Positions 10,701 through 20,279 of a stretch of DNA of 64,000 nt are shown here, piece after piece. How positions within the stretch are numbered: position 1 is the stretch's first letter; each line of letters opens with the position of its first letter. The notes under the pieces were generated by a model. That model made no database searches, was not told the DNA's origin, and saw only the letters and a list, made by a program, of their open reading frames with translations. Position numbers and translations under genes: made by a program. Source of the DNA: Flavobacterium lacus (GTDB lineage Bacteria; Bacteroidota; Bacteroidia; Flavobacteriales; Flavobacteriaceae). The stretch spans positions 145,751 through 209,750 of the forward strand of contig NZ_QLSV01000006.1 of NCBI RefSeq assembly GCF_003268815.1, read 5' to 3'.

Positions 10701-10852
10701 CTTGTTCAACAGGCTCAATGGTATTTGGTGATGTAAATGATAAAGAAAGTGATGTAGCCACATTGGTAGAAGACGATAGAATGTATCATTTACTAGAACA
10801 TGTTGGAACAAAACCAAATGTATTCTATCACGTAAAAGTTAGAAATACGTAG
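7787..10852 (+). CDS. actB: Alternative complex III subunit B, Tat-exported iron-sulfur lipoprotein
   Basis: The 1021-residue product joins a molybdopterin-oxidoreductase-like region (about 75-730) to a ferredoxin-like region with four cysteine clusters (about 760-1000). These include CTGCGACVIAC, CQHCNHAPCETVC, CVGTRYCANNC and CSMC with a final C-x3-C. The clusters form the iron-sulfur relay. The N-terminus has a twin-arginine motif SRRDFLK at 51-57 and a lipobox ending in Cys71 (SLAAC), so the protein is expected to fold in the cytoplasm, be exported by Tat and be anchored by lipid. The long stretch before the Arg pair is usual for this family. It stands between actA and actC. Confidence 0.94.
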   Translation: MSSNKKYWKSVEELSDNSSVVETLRNNEFVEPIPTDEFLGDKDSLSNSSTSRRDFLKYVGFSTAAASLAACEGPVIKSIPYVVQPEQIIPGIADYYATTMFDGFDFANILVKTREGRPIKIENNTIEGATFSANARVHASVLSMYDNMRLKQPKLNQKDTSWSEVDAKVKASLADAKATGAQVVLLTGTLASPSTDKLIAEFTANNPTATHVIYDTVSSSEALDAFEAVYGERALAEYDFAKASTIVSVGADFLGDWQGGGFDKGYAQGRVPKQGKMSKHIQLEANMTLSGAAADKRMPMSVAEQKLALVKIFSIVTGTSVNVGKLANEAEIVKIAEQLNLSGSKGVLVSGIDDKNAQMLVLAINARLNSEAFNPNQTRQIRKGSNQAVAQLVADLNGGKVHTLIMSGVNPVYTLADGKAFADGLKKTKLSVAISLKEDETASLTTIAAPAPHYLESWGDVQIIKGTYGLTQPTIRPLFNTRQLQDNLLVWNGSDKTYYDFIKESWVSGILSGKTWNQAIHDGIFVSTTVSATVGGSADFAAAASALAQAKPSKFELNLYTKTGMGDGQQANNPWLQEFPDPITRVSWDNYLTVSKADAKEIGIENKIVANGGLNGSYVTVTVGNTKVEKVPVIIQPGQAKGTVGLAFGYGKKAALKDAMQVGVNAYSLYKGFIATQAVSITLEGGEHEFASVQAQKTLMGRGDIIKETTLTIFNTEKDAKKWNPPPMVSLDHKPIEATKVDLWESFDRSVGHHFNLSIDLNSCTGCGACVIACHAENNVPVVGKSEIRRSRDMHWLRIDRYYSSEETFAEDNKKKDEFDGLFGEKGSLGGFGEMEDPSENPQVAFQPVMCQHCNHAPCETVCPVAATSHSRQGQNHMAYNRCVGTRYCANNCPYKVRRFNWFLYNKNTEFDFHMNDDLGRMVLNPDVNVRSRGVMEKCSMCIQMTQATILKAKKEGRPVNKDEFQTACSNACSTGSMVFGDVNDKESDVATLVEDDRMYHLLEHVGTKPNVFYHVKVRNT

Positions 10853-10889
10853 TTAAAAATTTAATTAATAAGAAATACTATAAAGGATT

Positions 10890-12290
10890 ATGTCGTCTCA
10901 CTACGAAGCACCCATTAGAAAACCTTTAGTTATAGGTGATAAATCTTATCACGATGTAACAGTAGATGTTGCTGCTCCTGTTGAAGGAAGAGCCAATAAA
11001 CAATGGTGGATTGTATTCTCAATCGCATTAACCGCTTTCCTTTGGGGATTAGGTTGTATGATTTACACCATTTCTACCGGTATCGGAACATGGGGATTGA
11101 ATAAAACTGTTGGATGGGCTTGGGATATCACTAACTTTGTTTGGTGGGTTGGTATCGGTCACGCGGGAACATTGATTTCTGCGGTACTTCTATTATTCCG
11201 TCAAAAATGGAGAATGGCTATTAACCGTTCTGCAGAAGCTATGACCATCTTCTCGGTAATGCAAGCAGGTTTGTTCCCAATTATTCACATGGGTCGTCCA
11301 TGGTTAGGATACTGGGTACTTCCGATTCCAAATCAATTTGGTTCGTTATGGGTAAACTTTAACTCGCCATTACTTTGGGACGTATTTGCCATTTCAACGT
11401 ATCTTTCTGTATCGTTAGTTTTCTGGTGGACAGGTTTACTTCCTGACTTTGCTATGCTGAGAGACAGAGCGATTACACCTTTTACCAAAAGAGTATATTC
11501 TATTTTATCTTTCGGATGGAGCGGTAGAGCAAAAGATTGGCAACGTTTTGAAGAAGTATCGTTAGTTCTTGCCGGATTAGCCACACCTTTGGTACTTTCT
11601 GTACACACTATTGTATCATTTGACTTTGCTACGTCGGTAATTCCGGGTTGGCATACGACCATTTTTCCTCCTTATTTTGTTGCTGGAGCTGTTTTCTCAG
11701 GATTCGCCATGGTAAACACGTTGTTGATTATCATGAGAAAAGTATCTAAATTAGAAGCATACATCACCATTCAACATATCGAATTAATGAATATTGTAAT
11801 CATGATTACAGGTTCGATCGTGGGTGTCGCCTATATTACAGAGCTGTTTGTGGCTTGGTATTCTGGGGTAGAATATGAACAATATGCATTCTTAAACAGA
11901 GCAACAGGACCTTATGCTTGGGCATATTGGGCGATGATGACGTGTAACGTGTTCTCACCTCAGTTCATGTGGTTCAAGAAATTAAGAACGAGTATTATGT
12001 TCTCTTTCATTATTTCAATTGTAGTAAATATTGGTATGTGGTTTGAACGTTTCGTAATTATCGTGACGTCCTTACATAGAGATTACCTTCCATCATCTTG
12101 GACGATGTTCTCTCCAACGTTTGTAGATATTGGAATTTTTATAGGAACAATCGGATTCTTCTTTGTATTATTTCTTTTATATGCTCGGTCTTTCCCTGTG
12201 ATTGCTCAAGCGGAAGTAAAAACAATCTTGAAATCTTCAGGTGAGTTTTACAAGAAAAAAAGAGAAGAAGAAGGACATCACAATCATTAA
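10890..12290 (+). CDS. actC: Alternative complex III subunit C, NrfD/PsrC-like membrane quinol-binding subunit
   Basis: This 466-residue polytopic membrane protein has about ten hydrophobic segments and belongs to the NrfD/PsrC family. In alternative complex III this subunit is taken to hold the quinol site. The start gives a soluble N-terminal stretch of about 45 residues before the first helix. The C-terminus is charged and ends in GHHNH. It lies 37 nt after actB and 21 nt before actD. Confidence 0.93.
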   Translation: MSSHYEAPIRKPLVIGDKSYHDVTVDVAAPVEGRANKQWWIVFSIALTAFLWGLGCMIYTISTGIGTWGLNKTVGWAWDITNFVWWVGIGHAGTLISAVLLLFRQKWRMAINRSAEAMTIFSVMQAGLFPIIHMGRPWLGYWVLPIPNQFGSLWVNFNSPLLWDVFAISTYLSVSLVFWWTGLLPDFAMLRDRAITPFTKRVYSILSFGWSGRAKDWQRFEEVSLVLAGLATPLVLSVHTIVSFDFATSVIPGWHTTIFPPYFVAGAVFSGFAMVNTLLIIMRKVSKLEAYITIQHIELMNIVIMITGSIVGVAYITELFVAWYSGVEYEQYAFLNRATGPYAWAYWAMMTCNVFSPQFMWFKKLRTSIMFSFIISIVVNIGMWFERFVIIVTSLHRDYLPSSWTMFSPTFVDIGIFIGTIGFFFVLFLLYARSFPVIAQAEVKTILKSSGEFYKKKREEEGHHNH

Positions 12291-12311
12291 GATAATTAGT
12301 AGTAAGAAATT

Positions 12312-12836
12312 ATGAGTACTAAAGTTATACAAGCACTATATAATGATGATGACATCCTGATGGATGCCGTGAAAGAAACGCGTAAAGCACATCATCATAT
12401 TGAGGAAGTTTACACTCCTTTTCCAGTTCACGGATTGGACAAGGCCATGGGGTTAGCTCCAACGCGATTAGCAATAGCCTCTTTTATGTATGGCGTTGTA
12501 GGTTTGAGTTTTGCCACTTGGATGATGAATTATATTATGATTCAAGATTGGCCACAAGATATAGGTGGAAAACCAAGTTTTAGTTATATCGAAAACATGC
12601 CGGCATTTGTGCCGATTATGTTTGAGTTAACAGTTTTCTTTGCAGCGCACTTGATGGTTATTACTTTTTATATGAGAAGTAAATTATGGCCTTTCAAAGA
12701 AGCTGAAAACCCAGATGTTAGAACAACAGATGACCACTTTTTAATGGAAGTTGCTGTTCATAATAATGAAGAAGAACTTTCTGATTTTTTAAAGAAAACA
12801 GGAGCTGTAGAAATTAAAGTAGTAGAAAAGCATTAA
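12312..12836 (+). CDS. actD: Alternative complex III subunit D (DUF3341)
   Basis: The 174-residue product has an N-terminal soluble part with the family pattern VYTPFPVHGLDKAMG (about 35-50). Two transmembrane segments follow, near 55-80 and 98-122, then a short soluble C-terminus. This matches the DUF3341 family found as ActD in the complex. It is a structural membrane subunit with no cofactor motif. The gap to actE is 9 nt. Confidence 0.92.
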   Translation: MSTKVIQALYNDDDILMDAVKETRKAHHHIEEVYTPFPVHGLDKAMGLAPTRLAIASFMYGVVGLSFATWMMNYIMIQDWPQDIGGKPSFSYIENMPAFVPIMFELTVFFAAHLMVITFYMRSKLWPFKEAENPDVRTTDDHFLMEVAVHNNEEELSDFLKKTGAVEIKVVEKH

Positions 12837-12845
12837 GATAGAAAT

Positions 12846-13409
12846 ATGAAAAGCTTATTTAAAATAGCCCTATTGTTTGGATTAGCCGTTTCGGTGACGT
12901 CTTGTTTTAACAGTAAAAGTCCAAATTACCAGTTTTTTCCTAATATGTATGAATCAATTGGGTATGAAACGTATGCCGAATCAGAAGCATTTAATGGTGA
13001 AAACCAATTAAAAGGCCAAACCGCTCAAGAACCTGCTCAGGGAAGTGTCAAAAGAGGTTTTGAAGTATATGATTATGAAAATTCGACAGCAGGATATGAG
13101 TTGTCTAAATTAAATTCTAAATCTCCATTAGATTCAATATCAGAGAAAGAGAATGTGCAGGCCAAAGAATTATACGGAATATATTGTGCCATTTGCCACG
13201 GTGACAACGGAAATGGTAAGGGAAAATTGGTTGAAAGAGAGAAGATCTTAGGTGTGCCAAGCTATGCTGATCGACAAATTACAGATGGAAGTGTTTATCA
13301 CGTCCTTACTTATGGATTAAATTCAATGGGTTCCTATGCTAATCAATTATCGCAGCATGAGCGTTGGTTAGTGACTGATTATGTTCTTCAGTTAAAAAGT
13401 AAATTATAA
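12846..13409 (+). CDS. actE: Alternative complex III subunit E, monoheme cytochrome c lipoprotein
   Basis: The 187-residue product has a lipoprotein signal ending near Cys20 (SVTSC). It has a single heme motif CAICH at about residue 115 and a later Met (NSMGSY) that could be the distal ligand. It is therefore a lipid-anchored periplasmic monoheme cytochrome c of the act operon. It lies between actD and actF. Confidence 0.92.
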   Translation: MKSLFKIALLFGLAVSVTSCFNSKSPNYQFFPNMYESIGYETYAESEAFNGENQLKGQTAQEPAQGSVKRGFEVYDYENSTAGYELSKLNSKSPLDSISEKENVQAKELYGIYCAICHGDNGNGKGKLVEREKILGVPSYADRQITDGSVYHVLTYGLNSMGSYANQLSQHERWLVTDYVLQLKSKL

Positions 13410-13434
13410 TTATTGACAACTAGATTGTATAGAT

Positions 13435-14775
13435 ATGTATACCTTTTCAAGTAAATTAAAAGTTTTTTCCTTTGTTCTAATAATCGTTGGATTGTTGGGA
13501 ATTGGATATAGTTTTATTTCTGCACCAAAAACCACAGCCGATGTAGAGAAAATTCTTAAAGCTGAAGAAGACGCTCATCATGGTGCTCATGTAGCTCATG
13601 GTCATGACGCTCACGCACACGATGCTAGTAGTGCGGAAGCTCACGCTGAACATGAGGAACATTTGAATCATGTTTTACATCAGTTGCAGAATAAACCTTG
13701 GGCAGCGTTATACGTTGCGGCAATCTTTTTTATGTTAATTTCACTTGGAGCGTTGGCTTTCTATGCTATTCAAAATGTGGCACAAGCAGGTTGGTCACCC
13801 GTTCTGTTTAGAGTAATGCAAGGAATTACGGCCTATTTGCCTTGGGGTTCTGCTATATTTTTCATTTTATTAGTACTTTCGGCTTTCCATTTTAATCATC
13901 TGTTTGTTTGGATGGATCCAGAATTAGTAAATCCGGAAAGTCCTAAGTTTGATAAGCTTTTGAATGGTAAAATTGGTTATTTAAACGAATGGTTCTGGTT
14001 AATCAGAGCTGCAGTATTCATTATTGGATGGAATTTATACCGTTATTTTTCAAGGAAAAATTGTTTAGCACAAGACGAAGCTTCAGACAATGCTTTTTAT
14101 AAAAAGAATTTCAATATTTCGGCGGGGTTTTTAGTGTTTTTTATTGTAACAGAGTCAATCATGTCATGGGACTGGATAATGTCAGTTGACCCACACTGGT
14201 TTTCTACCTTATTTGGTTGGTATGTATTCGCCTCGTTCTTTGTAAGTGGAATTACTGTGATTACAATGGTAACATTGTATCTAAAATCTAGAGGTTATTT
14301 AGAGCATGTAAATACAAGTCACATTCACGATTTAGCTAAATTTATGTTTGGTATTAGTGTGTTTTGGACATACTTATGGTTTTCACAATTCATGTTAATA
14401 TGGTATTCTAATATACCAGAAGAGGTGACTTATTTTGTAACAAGAATAGAACAATATAATTTACCTTTCTTTGGTATGGTTGCCATGAACTTTATATTTC
14501 CATTCCTTATTTTAATTAATACCGATTTCAAACGTATTACTTGGATTTTAGTTATGGCTGGAGTAGTAATTTTATTAGGTCATTACGTTGATTTCTTCAA
14601 CATGATCATGCCTGCAACAGTTGGTGATAGATGGTTTATAGGAATTGGAGAGATTGGTTCATTGCTTTTCTTCCTAGGATTATTTATTTTAATAGTGTTT
14701 ACAGCTTTAACGAAAGCACCATTATTACCAAAAAGAAATCCTTTTATCGAAGAGAGTAAACATTTTCATTATTAA
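13435..14775 (+). CDS. actF: Alternative complex III subunit F, membrane subunit
   Basis: This 446-residue membrane protein has about ten hydrophobic segments. ActF is a NrfD-like paralogue of ActC without a proven quinol site. Between the first two helices (about residues 45-80) lies a soluble loop very rich in His, Ala, Asp and Glu (HHGAHVAHGHDAHAHD and more), which could bind metal. It lies in the operon 19 nt before the oxidase subunit II gene. Confidence 0.92.
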   Translation: MYTFSSKLKVFSFVLIIVGLLGIGYSFISAPKTTADVEKILKAEEDAHHGAHVAHGHDAHAHDASSAEAHAEHEEHLNHVLHQLQNKPWAALYVAAIFFMLISLGALAFYAIQNVAQAGWSPVLFRVMQGITAYLPWGSAIFFILLVLSAFHFNHLFVWMDPELVNPESPKFDKLLNGKIGYLNEWFWLIRAAVFIIGWNLYRYFSRKNCLAQDEASDNAFYKKNFNISAGFLVFFIVTESIMSWDWIMSVDPHWFSTLFGWYVFASFFVSGITVITMVTLYLKSRGYLEHVNTSHIHDLAKFMFGISVFWTYLWFSQFMLIWYSNIPEEVTYFVTRIEQYNLPFFGMVAMNFIFPFLILINTDFKRITWILVMAGVVILLGHYVDFFNMIMPATVGDRWFIGIGEIGSLLFFLGLFILIVFTALTKAPLLPKRNPFIEESKHFHY

Positions 14776-14794
14776 TATTTAAAGATTTAGACAG

Positions 14795-15952
14795 ATGACA
14801 AGTTTGTTAGTACTAGTTGTTTTAGTTTTAGTATCAGTAGCTATATGGCAATTGACCAAGATATTTGATTTAACTCAAGTAGGAGGTGACGCTGATAATT
14901 CTCAAGTAGCTAATGACAATGATAATAATGTAAATGGTTACTTGATGTTTGCCTTTTTGGTATTCATTTATATTACAACAATTGTTTGTGTAGTTAAATA
15001 TGGTCATTTTCCATTAATGAGTAATTCAGCTTCAGAACATGGTGTAGAAGTAGATCGTTTGATGTGGATTTCGATGATTTTAATTTTCTTCGTTCAAACA
15101 ATTACCCAAGCATTATTGCATTTCTTCGCCTACAAATACAGAGGTAAAAAAGGAAATAAAGCATTGTATTTTGCTGATAATAACAAATTAGAGATGATTT
15201 GGAGTATTATTCCTGCCATTACATTAGCCGGCTTAATCCTTTACGGATTGTATGCATGGACAAATATTATGTTTGTTGATGAAGAGGCAGAAAATCCTAT
15301 GGTTGTAGAAGTATATGCTTATCAATTTGGGTGGAAAATACGTTACGCGGGAGAAGACAACGTGCTAGGCAAAGCCAATGTTCGGTATATTGAAGGAATC
15401 AATGATATGGGTGTTGATCTTGCAGATCCAAATGCGCAAGATGATATTCAAGCGAGTGAATTGCATTTACCTAAAGGAGTTAAAGTTGTTTTTAAAATAC
15501 GTTCACAAGATGTTCTACACTCGGCGTATATGCCACACTTTAGAGCCCAAATGAATTGTGTTCCTGGTATGGTTACTCAATTTGCTTTTACACCCACTAT
15601 CACAACGCTCGATATGAGAGAAACACCTGAAATGCAGGAAAAAGTGGCTAATATCAATAAAATTAGAGCAGATAAAAGCAAACAATTAGTGGCTGATGGT
15701 AAAGAAGCTTTAGACCCTTACACTTTTGATTTTCTTTTATTGTGTAATAAAATATGTGGGAAATCACATTACAACATGCAAATGAAAATTGTGGTTGAAA
15801 GTAAAGAGGATTTCAAGAAATGGTTGAGTGAAAAGACAACAATAGCACAAACAATTAAATCTCAGGAGAAAAAAGCTGAGGAAGGTGAAGTGGAAACAGA
15901 CTCTACCAAAGTGGTTGTTGATTCTACTTTAGTTGCTCAAAAATTAAAATAA
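14795..15952 (+). CDS. coxB: Cytochrome c oxidase subunit II
   Basis: Subunit II receives electrons at a dinuclear copper (CuA) centre and passes them to subunit I. The 385-residue product has the CuA cupredoxin domain with the aromatic strand YAYQFGWKIRY near residue 170. The ligand loop is CNKICGKSHYNM (C-x3-C-x3-H-x2-M) around 318-330. A His ligand lies earlier, in SAYMPHFRAQM. There are four hydrophobic N-terminal segments (near 1-24, 48-72, 90-115 and 130-152), where two are usual. The C-terminal tail is charged. It follows actF directly, so alternative complex III and the oxidase are made from one operon. Confidence 0.94.
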   Translation: MTSLLVLVVLVLVSVAIWQLTKIFDLTQVGGDADNSQVANDNDNNVNGYLMFAFLVFIYITTIVCVVKYGHFPLMSNSASEHGVEVDRLMWISMILIFFVQTITQALLHFFAYKYRGKKGNKALYFADNNKLEMIWSIIPAITLAGLILYGLYAWTNIMFVDEEAENPMVVEVYAYQFGWKIRYAGEDNVLGKANVRYIEGINDMGVDLADPNAQDDIQASELHLPKGVKVVFKIRSQDVLHSAYMPHFRAQMNCVPGMVTQFAFTPTITTLDMRETPEMQEKVANINKIRADKSKQLVADGKEALDPYTFDFLLLCNKICGKSHYNMQMKIVVESKEDFKKWLSEKTTIAQTIKSQEKKAEEGEVETDSTKVVVDSTLVAQKLK

Positions 15953-15988
15953 AAAAAATTAGCTAATAAAAAATTATAATTTAAGATT

Positions 15989-17791
15989 ATGTCAGCACAC
16001 GATCACGCAAACGAACACGATCACGGACAAGAGCACGATCACCACCACAAAGATACTTTTATTACAAAGTATATTTTTAGTATAGATCATAAAATGATAG
16101 CTAAGCAATACCTCATCACTGGACTGATTATGGGTATTATCGGAGTGGGAATGTCTCTTTTGTTCAGAATGCAATTAGCATGGCCAGAAGAATCTTTTAA
16201 GATTTTTAATGTATTGCTTGGAGATAATTATGCTCCTAATGGGGTAATGCGTAATGACATCTACTTGGCTCTGGTTACCATACACGGAACCATAATGGTG
16301 TTTTTTGTACTAACAGCCGGTTTAAGTGGAACGTTTAGTAACTTATTAATTCCATTACAAATTGGAGCACGCGATATGGCATCAGGATTTATGAATATGA
16401 TATCATACTGGTTATTCTTTTTATCTAGTGTGATCATGTTAAGCTCTCTTTTTGTAGAATCGGGGCCTGCTTCTGCTGGTTGGACTATCTATCCTCCACT
16501 AAGTGCACTACCACAGGCAATTCCGGGTTCAGGAACGGGTATGACCCTCTGGTTGATTTCTATGGCTATATTTATTGCCTCCTCGTTAATGGGGTCTTTA
16601 AATTATGTTGTGACTGTAATCAACCTCAGAACTAAAGGTATGTCCATGACAAGGTTGCCTCTAACTATTTGGGCTTTCTTTGTTACCGCAATTATTGGTA
16701 TCGTATCTTTCCCAGTACTTTTGTCGGCAGCGTTATTATTGATTTTTGACCGAAGTTTTGGTACATCATTCTTCTTGTCGGATATTTTCATAGCTGGTGA
16801 GGTCTTACATTACCAAGGCGGTTCACCTGTTTTATTTGAACACTTATTTTGGTTTTTAGGTCACCCTGAAGTATACATTGTACTGTTACCGGCATTAGGT
16901 ATTACTTCCGAGATTATTGCTACCAATTCACGTAAACCAATTTTTGGCTACCGTGCGATGATTGCTTCGATTATAGCAATTGCATTTTTATCAACAATTG
17001 TATGGGGTCACCATATGTTTGTATCAGGAATGAACCCATTTTTAGGATCAGTTTTTACCTTTACTACTTTGTTGATTGCAATACCTTCTGCAGTAAAAGC
17101 GTTTAATTACATTACCACTTTATGGAAAGGTAATTTACAACTTAACCCAGGTATGCTTTTTTCAATAGGTTTAGTCTCTACTTTTATTACGGGGGGGTTA
17201 ACTGGAATTATTTTAGGAGATAGTACATTGGATATCAATGTACATGATACTTATTTTGTGGTGGCACACTTCCATCTTGTTATGGGTATATCTGCATTAT
17301 ATGGTCTATTTGCAGGTATTTATCACTGGTTCCCAAGAATGTTCGGCAGAATGTTAAATAAAAATTTAGGTTACGTTCACTTTTGGGTAACCGCAGTTTG
17401 TGCATATGGAGTTTTCTTCCCGATGCACTTTATCGGAATGGCCGGATTGCCAAGACGTTACTACACGAACACTGCTTTCCCATTATTTGACGATTTACAA
17501 AATGTTAACGTTATTATTACCGTTTTTGCTTTAGTTGGAGGAGCTTTCCAGCTGGTATTTATTTGGAATTTCTTCTACAGTATGTTCTACGGAAAAAAGG
17601 CAGAAATGAATCCTTGGAGATCAAATACATTAGAATGGACTGCACCGGTAGAACACATTCACGGAAACTGGCCAGGTGCTCTTCCAGAAGTTCACAGATG
17701 GCCTTATGATTACAGTAAGCCCGGTCATGAAGAAGATTTCGTGCCGCAAACTGTTCCAATGGGCTCTGACGAAGAACAATTGCATCACTAA
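15989..17791 (+). CDS. coxA: Cytochrome c oxidase subunit I
   Basis: This is the catalytic subunit with a low-spin heme and the heme-copper site that reduces oxygen. The 600-residue product has about twelve membrane segments. It has the motif GHPEVYI with the His-Tyr cross-link pair and the proton-channel Glu, the copper ligands WGHHMF, and the heme ligand motif HDTYFVVAHFHLVMG. The first 22 residues are rich in His and Asp (HDHANEHDHGQEHDHHH), an uncommon metal-binding-like extension. The last gene of the act-cox operon, it is followed by a terminator. Confidence 0.96.
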   Translation: MSAHDHANEHDHGQEHDHHHKDTFITKYIFSIDHKMIAKQYLITGLIMGIIGVGMSLLFRMQLAWPEESFKIFNVLLGDNYAPNGVMRNDIYLALVTIHGTIMVFFVLTAGLSGTFSNLLIPLQIGARDMASGFMNMISYWLFFLSSVIMLSSLFVESGPASAGWTIYPPLSALPQAIPGSGTGMTLWLISMAIFIASSLMGSLNYVVTVINLRTKGMSMTRLPLTIWAFFVTAIIGIVSFPVLLSAALLLIFDRSFGTSFFLSDIFIAGEVLHYQGGSPVLFEHLFWFLGHPEVYIVLLPALGITSEIIATNSRKPIFGYRAMIASIIAIAFLSTIVWGHHMFVSGMNPFLGSVFTFTTLLIAIPSAVKAFNYITTLWKGNLQLNPGMLFSIGLVSTFITGGLTGIILGDSTLDINVHDTYFVVAHFHLVMGISALYGLFAGIYHWFPRMFGRMLNKNLGYVHFWVTAVCAYGVFFPMHFIGMAGLPRRYYTNTAFPLFDDLQNVNVIITVFALVGGAFQLVFIWNFFYSMFYGKKAEMNPWRSNTLEWTAPVEHIHGNWPGALPEVHRWPYDYSKPGHEEDFVPQTVPMGSDEEQLHH

Positions 17792-17817
17792 TACATTATT
17801 AATTCATATTTAAAAGA

Positions 17818-17847
17818 GTCCTTTCATTTTTTTGAAAGGGCTTTTTT
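17818..17847 (+). terminator. Terminator of the act-cox operon
   Basis: GTCCTTTCA / TGAAAGGGC with a T-rich loop is followed by TTTTTT. It ends the 11-kb operon. Confidence 0.85.
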
Positions 17848-17887
17848 ATTTGCTTAATCAAATAGGCAAATCACAGTTAACAATTAT

Positions 17888-17895
17888 TATCTTTG
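17888..17895 (+). promoter_or_regulatory. -7 promoter element directly before ruvB
   Basis: TATCTTTG matches TAnnTTTG. It ends only 5 nt before the ruvB ATG, so the transcript would start at or within a few bases of the start codon. No TTG is seen at the usual upstream distance. Confidence 0.6.
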
Positions 17896-17900
17896 CTGTT

Positions 17901-18926
17901 ATGAATGAATATTTAGACCCAACCAACAAAGGTTTTAACCCCGAAGAACTCGACCTTGAAAAAAAGTTGAGGCCACTTTCATTTAATGATTTTGCCGGTC
18001 AAGACCAAGTTTTAGAGAACTTAAAAGTATTCGTAGAAGCCGCTAATCAACGTGAAGAAGCTCTTGATCACACACTTTTTTTCGGTCCTCCCGGATTAGG
18101 AAAAACGACATTAGCCAATATTTTAGCCAATGAATTGGGTGTTGGTATCAAAATCACTTCCGGTCCAGTGTTAGATAAACCTGGTGATTTAGCGGGATTA
18201 CTGACTAATTTGGAAGATAGAGATGTTCTTTTTATTGACGAAATTCACCGTCTTAGTCCAATTGTAGAAGAATACTTGTATTCCGCAATGGAGGATTTCA
18301 AAATTGATATTATGATTGAATCCGGACCAAATGCCAGAACGGTTCAGATTAATTTAAATCCGTTTACTTTAGTTGGTGCAACCACACGGTCTGGCTTACT
18401 AACCGCACCAATGCGGGCTAGGTTCGGAATTCAAAGTCGGTTGCAATATTATAATACAGAATTACTAACCACTATTGTTCAACGCAGTTCTTCAATTCTT
18501 AAAGTGCCAATTTCCATGGAAGCTGCAATTGAAATTGCCGGAAGAAGTCGCGGAACACCGCGTATTGCAAATGCTTTATTGCGAAGAGTGCGTGACTTTG
18601 CACAAATTAAAGGAAATGGAAAAATTGACATCGAAATTGCCAGATATGCTCTAAAAGCCTTAAATGTTGATGCACATGGTTTAGATGAAATGGACAATAA
18701 AATTCTAATCACAATCATAGACAAATTCAAAGGGGGTCCGGTCGGTTTATCAACTTTGGCCACAGCCGTTTCAGAGAGTGGCGAAACCATCGAAGAGGTC
18801 TATGAACCATTCCTAATTCAAGAAGGCTTCATCATGCGAACACCTAGAGGAAGGGAAGTAACTGAAAAAGCATACAAACATCTGGGAAAGGTTAGAACCA
18901 ATATCCAAGGTGGATTGTTCGAATAA
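17901..18926 (+). CDS. ruvB: Holliday junction branch migration ATPase RuvB
   Basis: RuvB is the hexameric motor that drives branch migration with RuvA. With the ATG at 17901 the product has 341 residues, the family's usual length. An upstream in-frame start at 17832 would lie inside the terminator of the previous operon. Seen are Walker [10 protein letters not shown] (62-70), Walker B FIDEIHRL, the sensor region [18 protein letters not shown], and the C-terminal winged helix. Its partner ruvA is 12 kb away at 30578. The P450 gene follows after 21 nt. Confidence 0.96.
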   Translation: MNEYLDPTNKGFNPEELDLEKKLRPLSFNDFAGQDQVLENLKVFVEAANQREEALDHTLFFGPPGLGKTTLANILANELGVGIKITSGPVLDKPGDLAGLLTNLEDRDVLFIDEIHRLSPIVEEYLYSAMEDFKIDIMIESGPNARTVQINLNPFTLVGATTRSGLLTAPMRARFGIQSRLQYYNTELLTTIVQRSSSILKVPISMEAAIEIAGRSRGTPRIANALLRRVRDFAQIKGNGKIDIEIARYALKALNVDAHGLDEMDNKILITIIDKFKGGPVGLSTLATAVSESGETIEEVYEPFLIQEGFIMRTPRGREVTEKAYKHLGKVRTNIQGGLFE

Positions 18927-18947
18927 CGAAAAGCAATATAAAGTACT

Positions 18948-20279
18948 ATGAGTTTACCGAGTTCAATCCCTGAAGTTTCTTTTTTTAAGTTCCTTAATCA
19001 TGCGAATAATATTTTAAAAAATCCATTACCTTTTCATGCCAAAAATTTTAAAAATTTAGGCGATATTTTTCGTCTAAATATTGGTTTCGGAAAATCTGTT
19101 TTATTTTGCAGAGACGCAGGATTATTGCAACATGCACTGCAAAAAAACCAAAAAAATTACACTAAATCCTACATTCAGACAAAAGATTTAGCAAAATATG
19201 TTGGAAAAGGTTTGTTAACAGCAGAAGGCGAACATTGGCAAAAACAACGTAAATTAATTCAACCCGCTTTCCATAAAAGTCAGCTTGTTTTGTTATTAGA
19301 TACTATTCAATATACGATCTTAGAGGAATTAAGAAATATCAAAACGGGAAGTCCAATGGATGTTTTCCCGGTTTTCAATGATTTGGCCTTTCAAACTGTT
19401 GTAAAATCTATTTTTAATATTGAGATTCCTGATGCTGATATTGCTTCGCTACAACATACTACCGAAGCAACACAACAAATGTTAGTGCAAGAACTGAGAC
19501 AACCTTTTCTGGTTTGGTGGTTTAATTTATCAGGAAAGACAAAAAAGCATTTAGATTTAACTCAAAATTCCAGAACCATTCTGAGACGGTTAGTTGAAGA
19601 ACGAAAGCTAAGTAACACAAAGCATGATGATTTGTTGGATATGCTTTTAAGTGCAAAATATGAAAATGGAACAAGCATGGAAGAAAATCAACTGGTAGAT
19701 GAAATTTTAATTTTATTTGCAGCCGGTCATGAAACCACTTCCAATGCATTAACTTTTACCGCGGAATTATTAGCGAGACATCCTGAAGCTCAAGCCAAAA
19801 TTTCAGATGAGATTCGCCAAATTAAAAGTGTGTCAGACGACATCATGCATTGGATAAAAAATGCAACCTACACTAGGCTAGTTATCGAGGAGTCCATGCG
19901 ATTGTATCCGCCAGCCTATTTTATTGACCGAGTAAATATTGAAGAAGAAAACTTTAATGGAATGATTCTACCAAAAGGTTCCAATTTATTATTTTCTGTG
20001 TATGAAATTCATCGCCATCCCGATTTTTGGAAAGATCCGGAAGCATTTATTCCCGAACGTTTTTTAGAGGAAAACATTAAATTTTCTAAAAATTATTTCC
20101 CTTTTGGGGCTGGACCACGAATGTGTATTGGGAATAATTTTGCGATGTATGAAATGATATTAGCGATAATAGCTTTGGTAGAACAGTTTGAAATTATTGA
20201 AAAGAAAGACCCCATTCAAATAAAACCATTAATCACGTTGAAACCGCACAATGCCATTTTAGAATTTAAAAAACGGTGA
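18948..20279 (+). CDS. Cytochrome P450
   Basis: The 443-residue soluble heme-thiolate monooxygenase shows all signatures: the I-helix oxygen-activation motif AGHETT (about 263-268), the K-helix ExxR (EESMR), and the heme loop [19 protein letters not shown] with the Cys ligand. There is no signal peptide, so it is cytosolic. The substrate is not deducible; the local genes (ruvB, queG) give no pathway, and no ferredoxin partner is adjacent. Its stop codon overlaps the start of queG, so the two are probably translated together. Confidence 0.93.
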   Translation: MSLPSSIPEVSFFKFLNHANNILKNPLPFHAKNFKNLGDIFRLNIGFGKSVLFCRDAGLLQHALQKNQKNYTKSYIQTKDLAKYVGKGLLTAEGEHWQKQRKLIQPAFHKSQLVLLLDTIQYTILEELRNIKTGSPMDVFPVFNDLAFQTVVKSIFNIEIPDADIASLQHTTEATQQMLVQELRQPFLVWWFNLSGKTKKHLDLTQNSRTILRRLVEERKLSNTKHDDLLDMLLSAKYENGTSMEENQLVDEILILFAAGHETTSNALTFTAELLARHPEAQAKISDEIRQIKSVSDDIMHWIKNATYTRLVIEESMRLYPPAYFIDRVNIEEENFNGMILPKGSNLLFSVYEIHRHPDFWKDPEAFIPERFLEENIKFSKNYFPFGAGPRMCIGNNFAMYEMILAIIALVEQFEIIEKKDPIQIKPLITLKPHNAILEFKKR

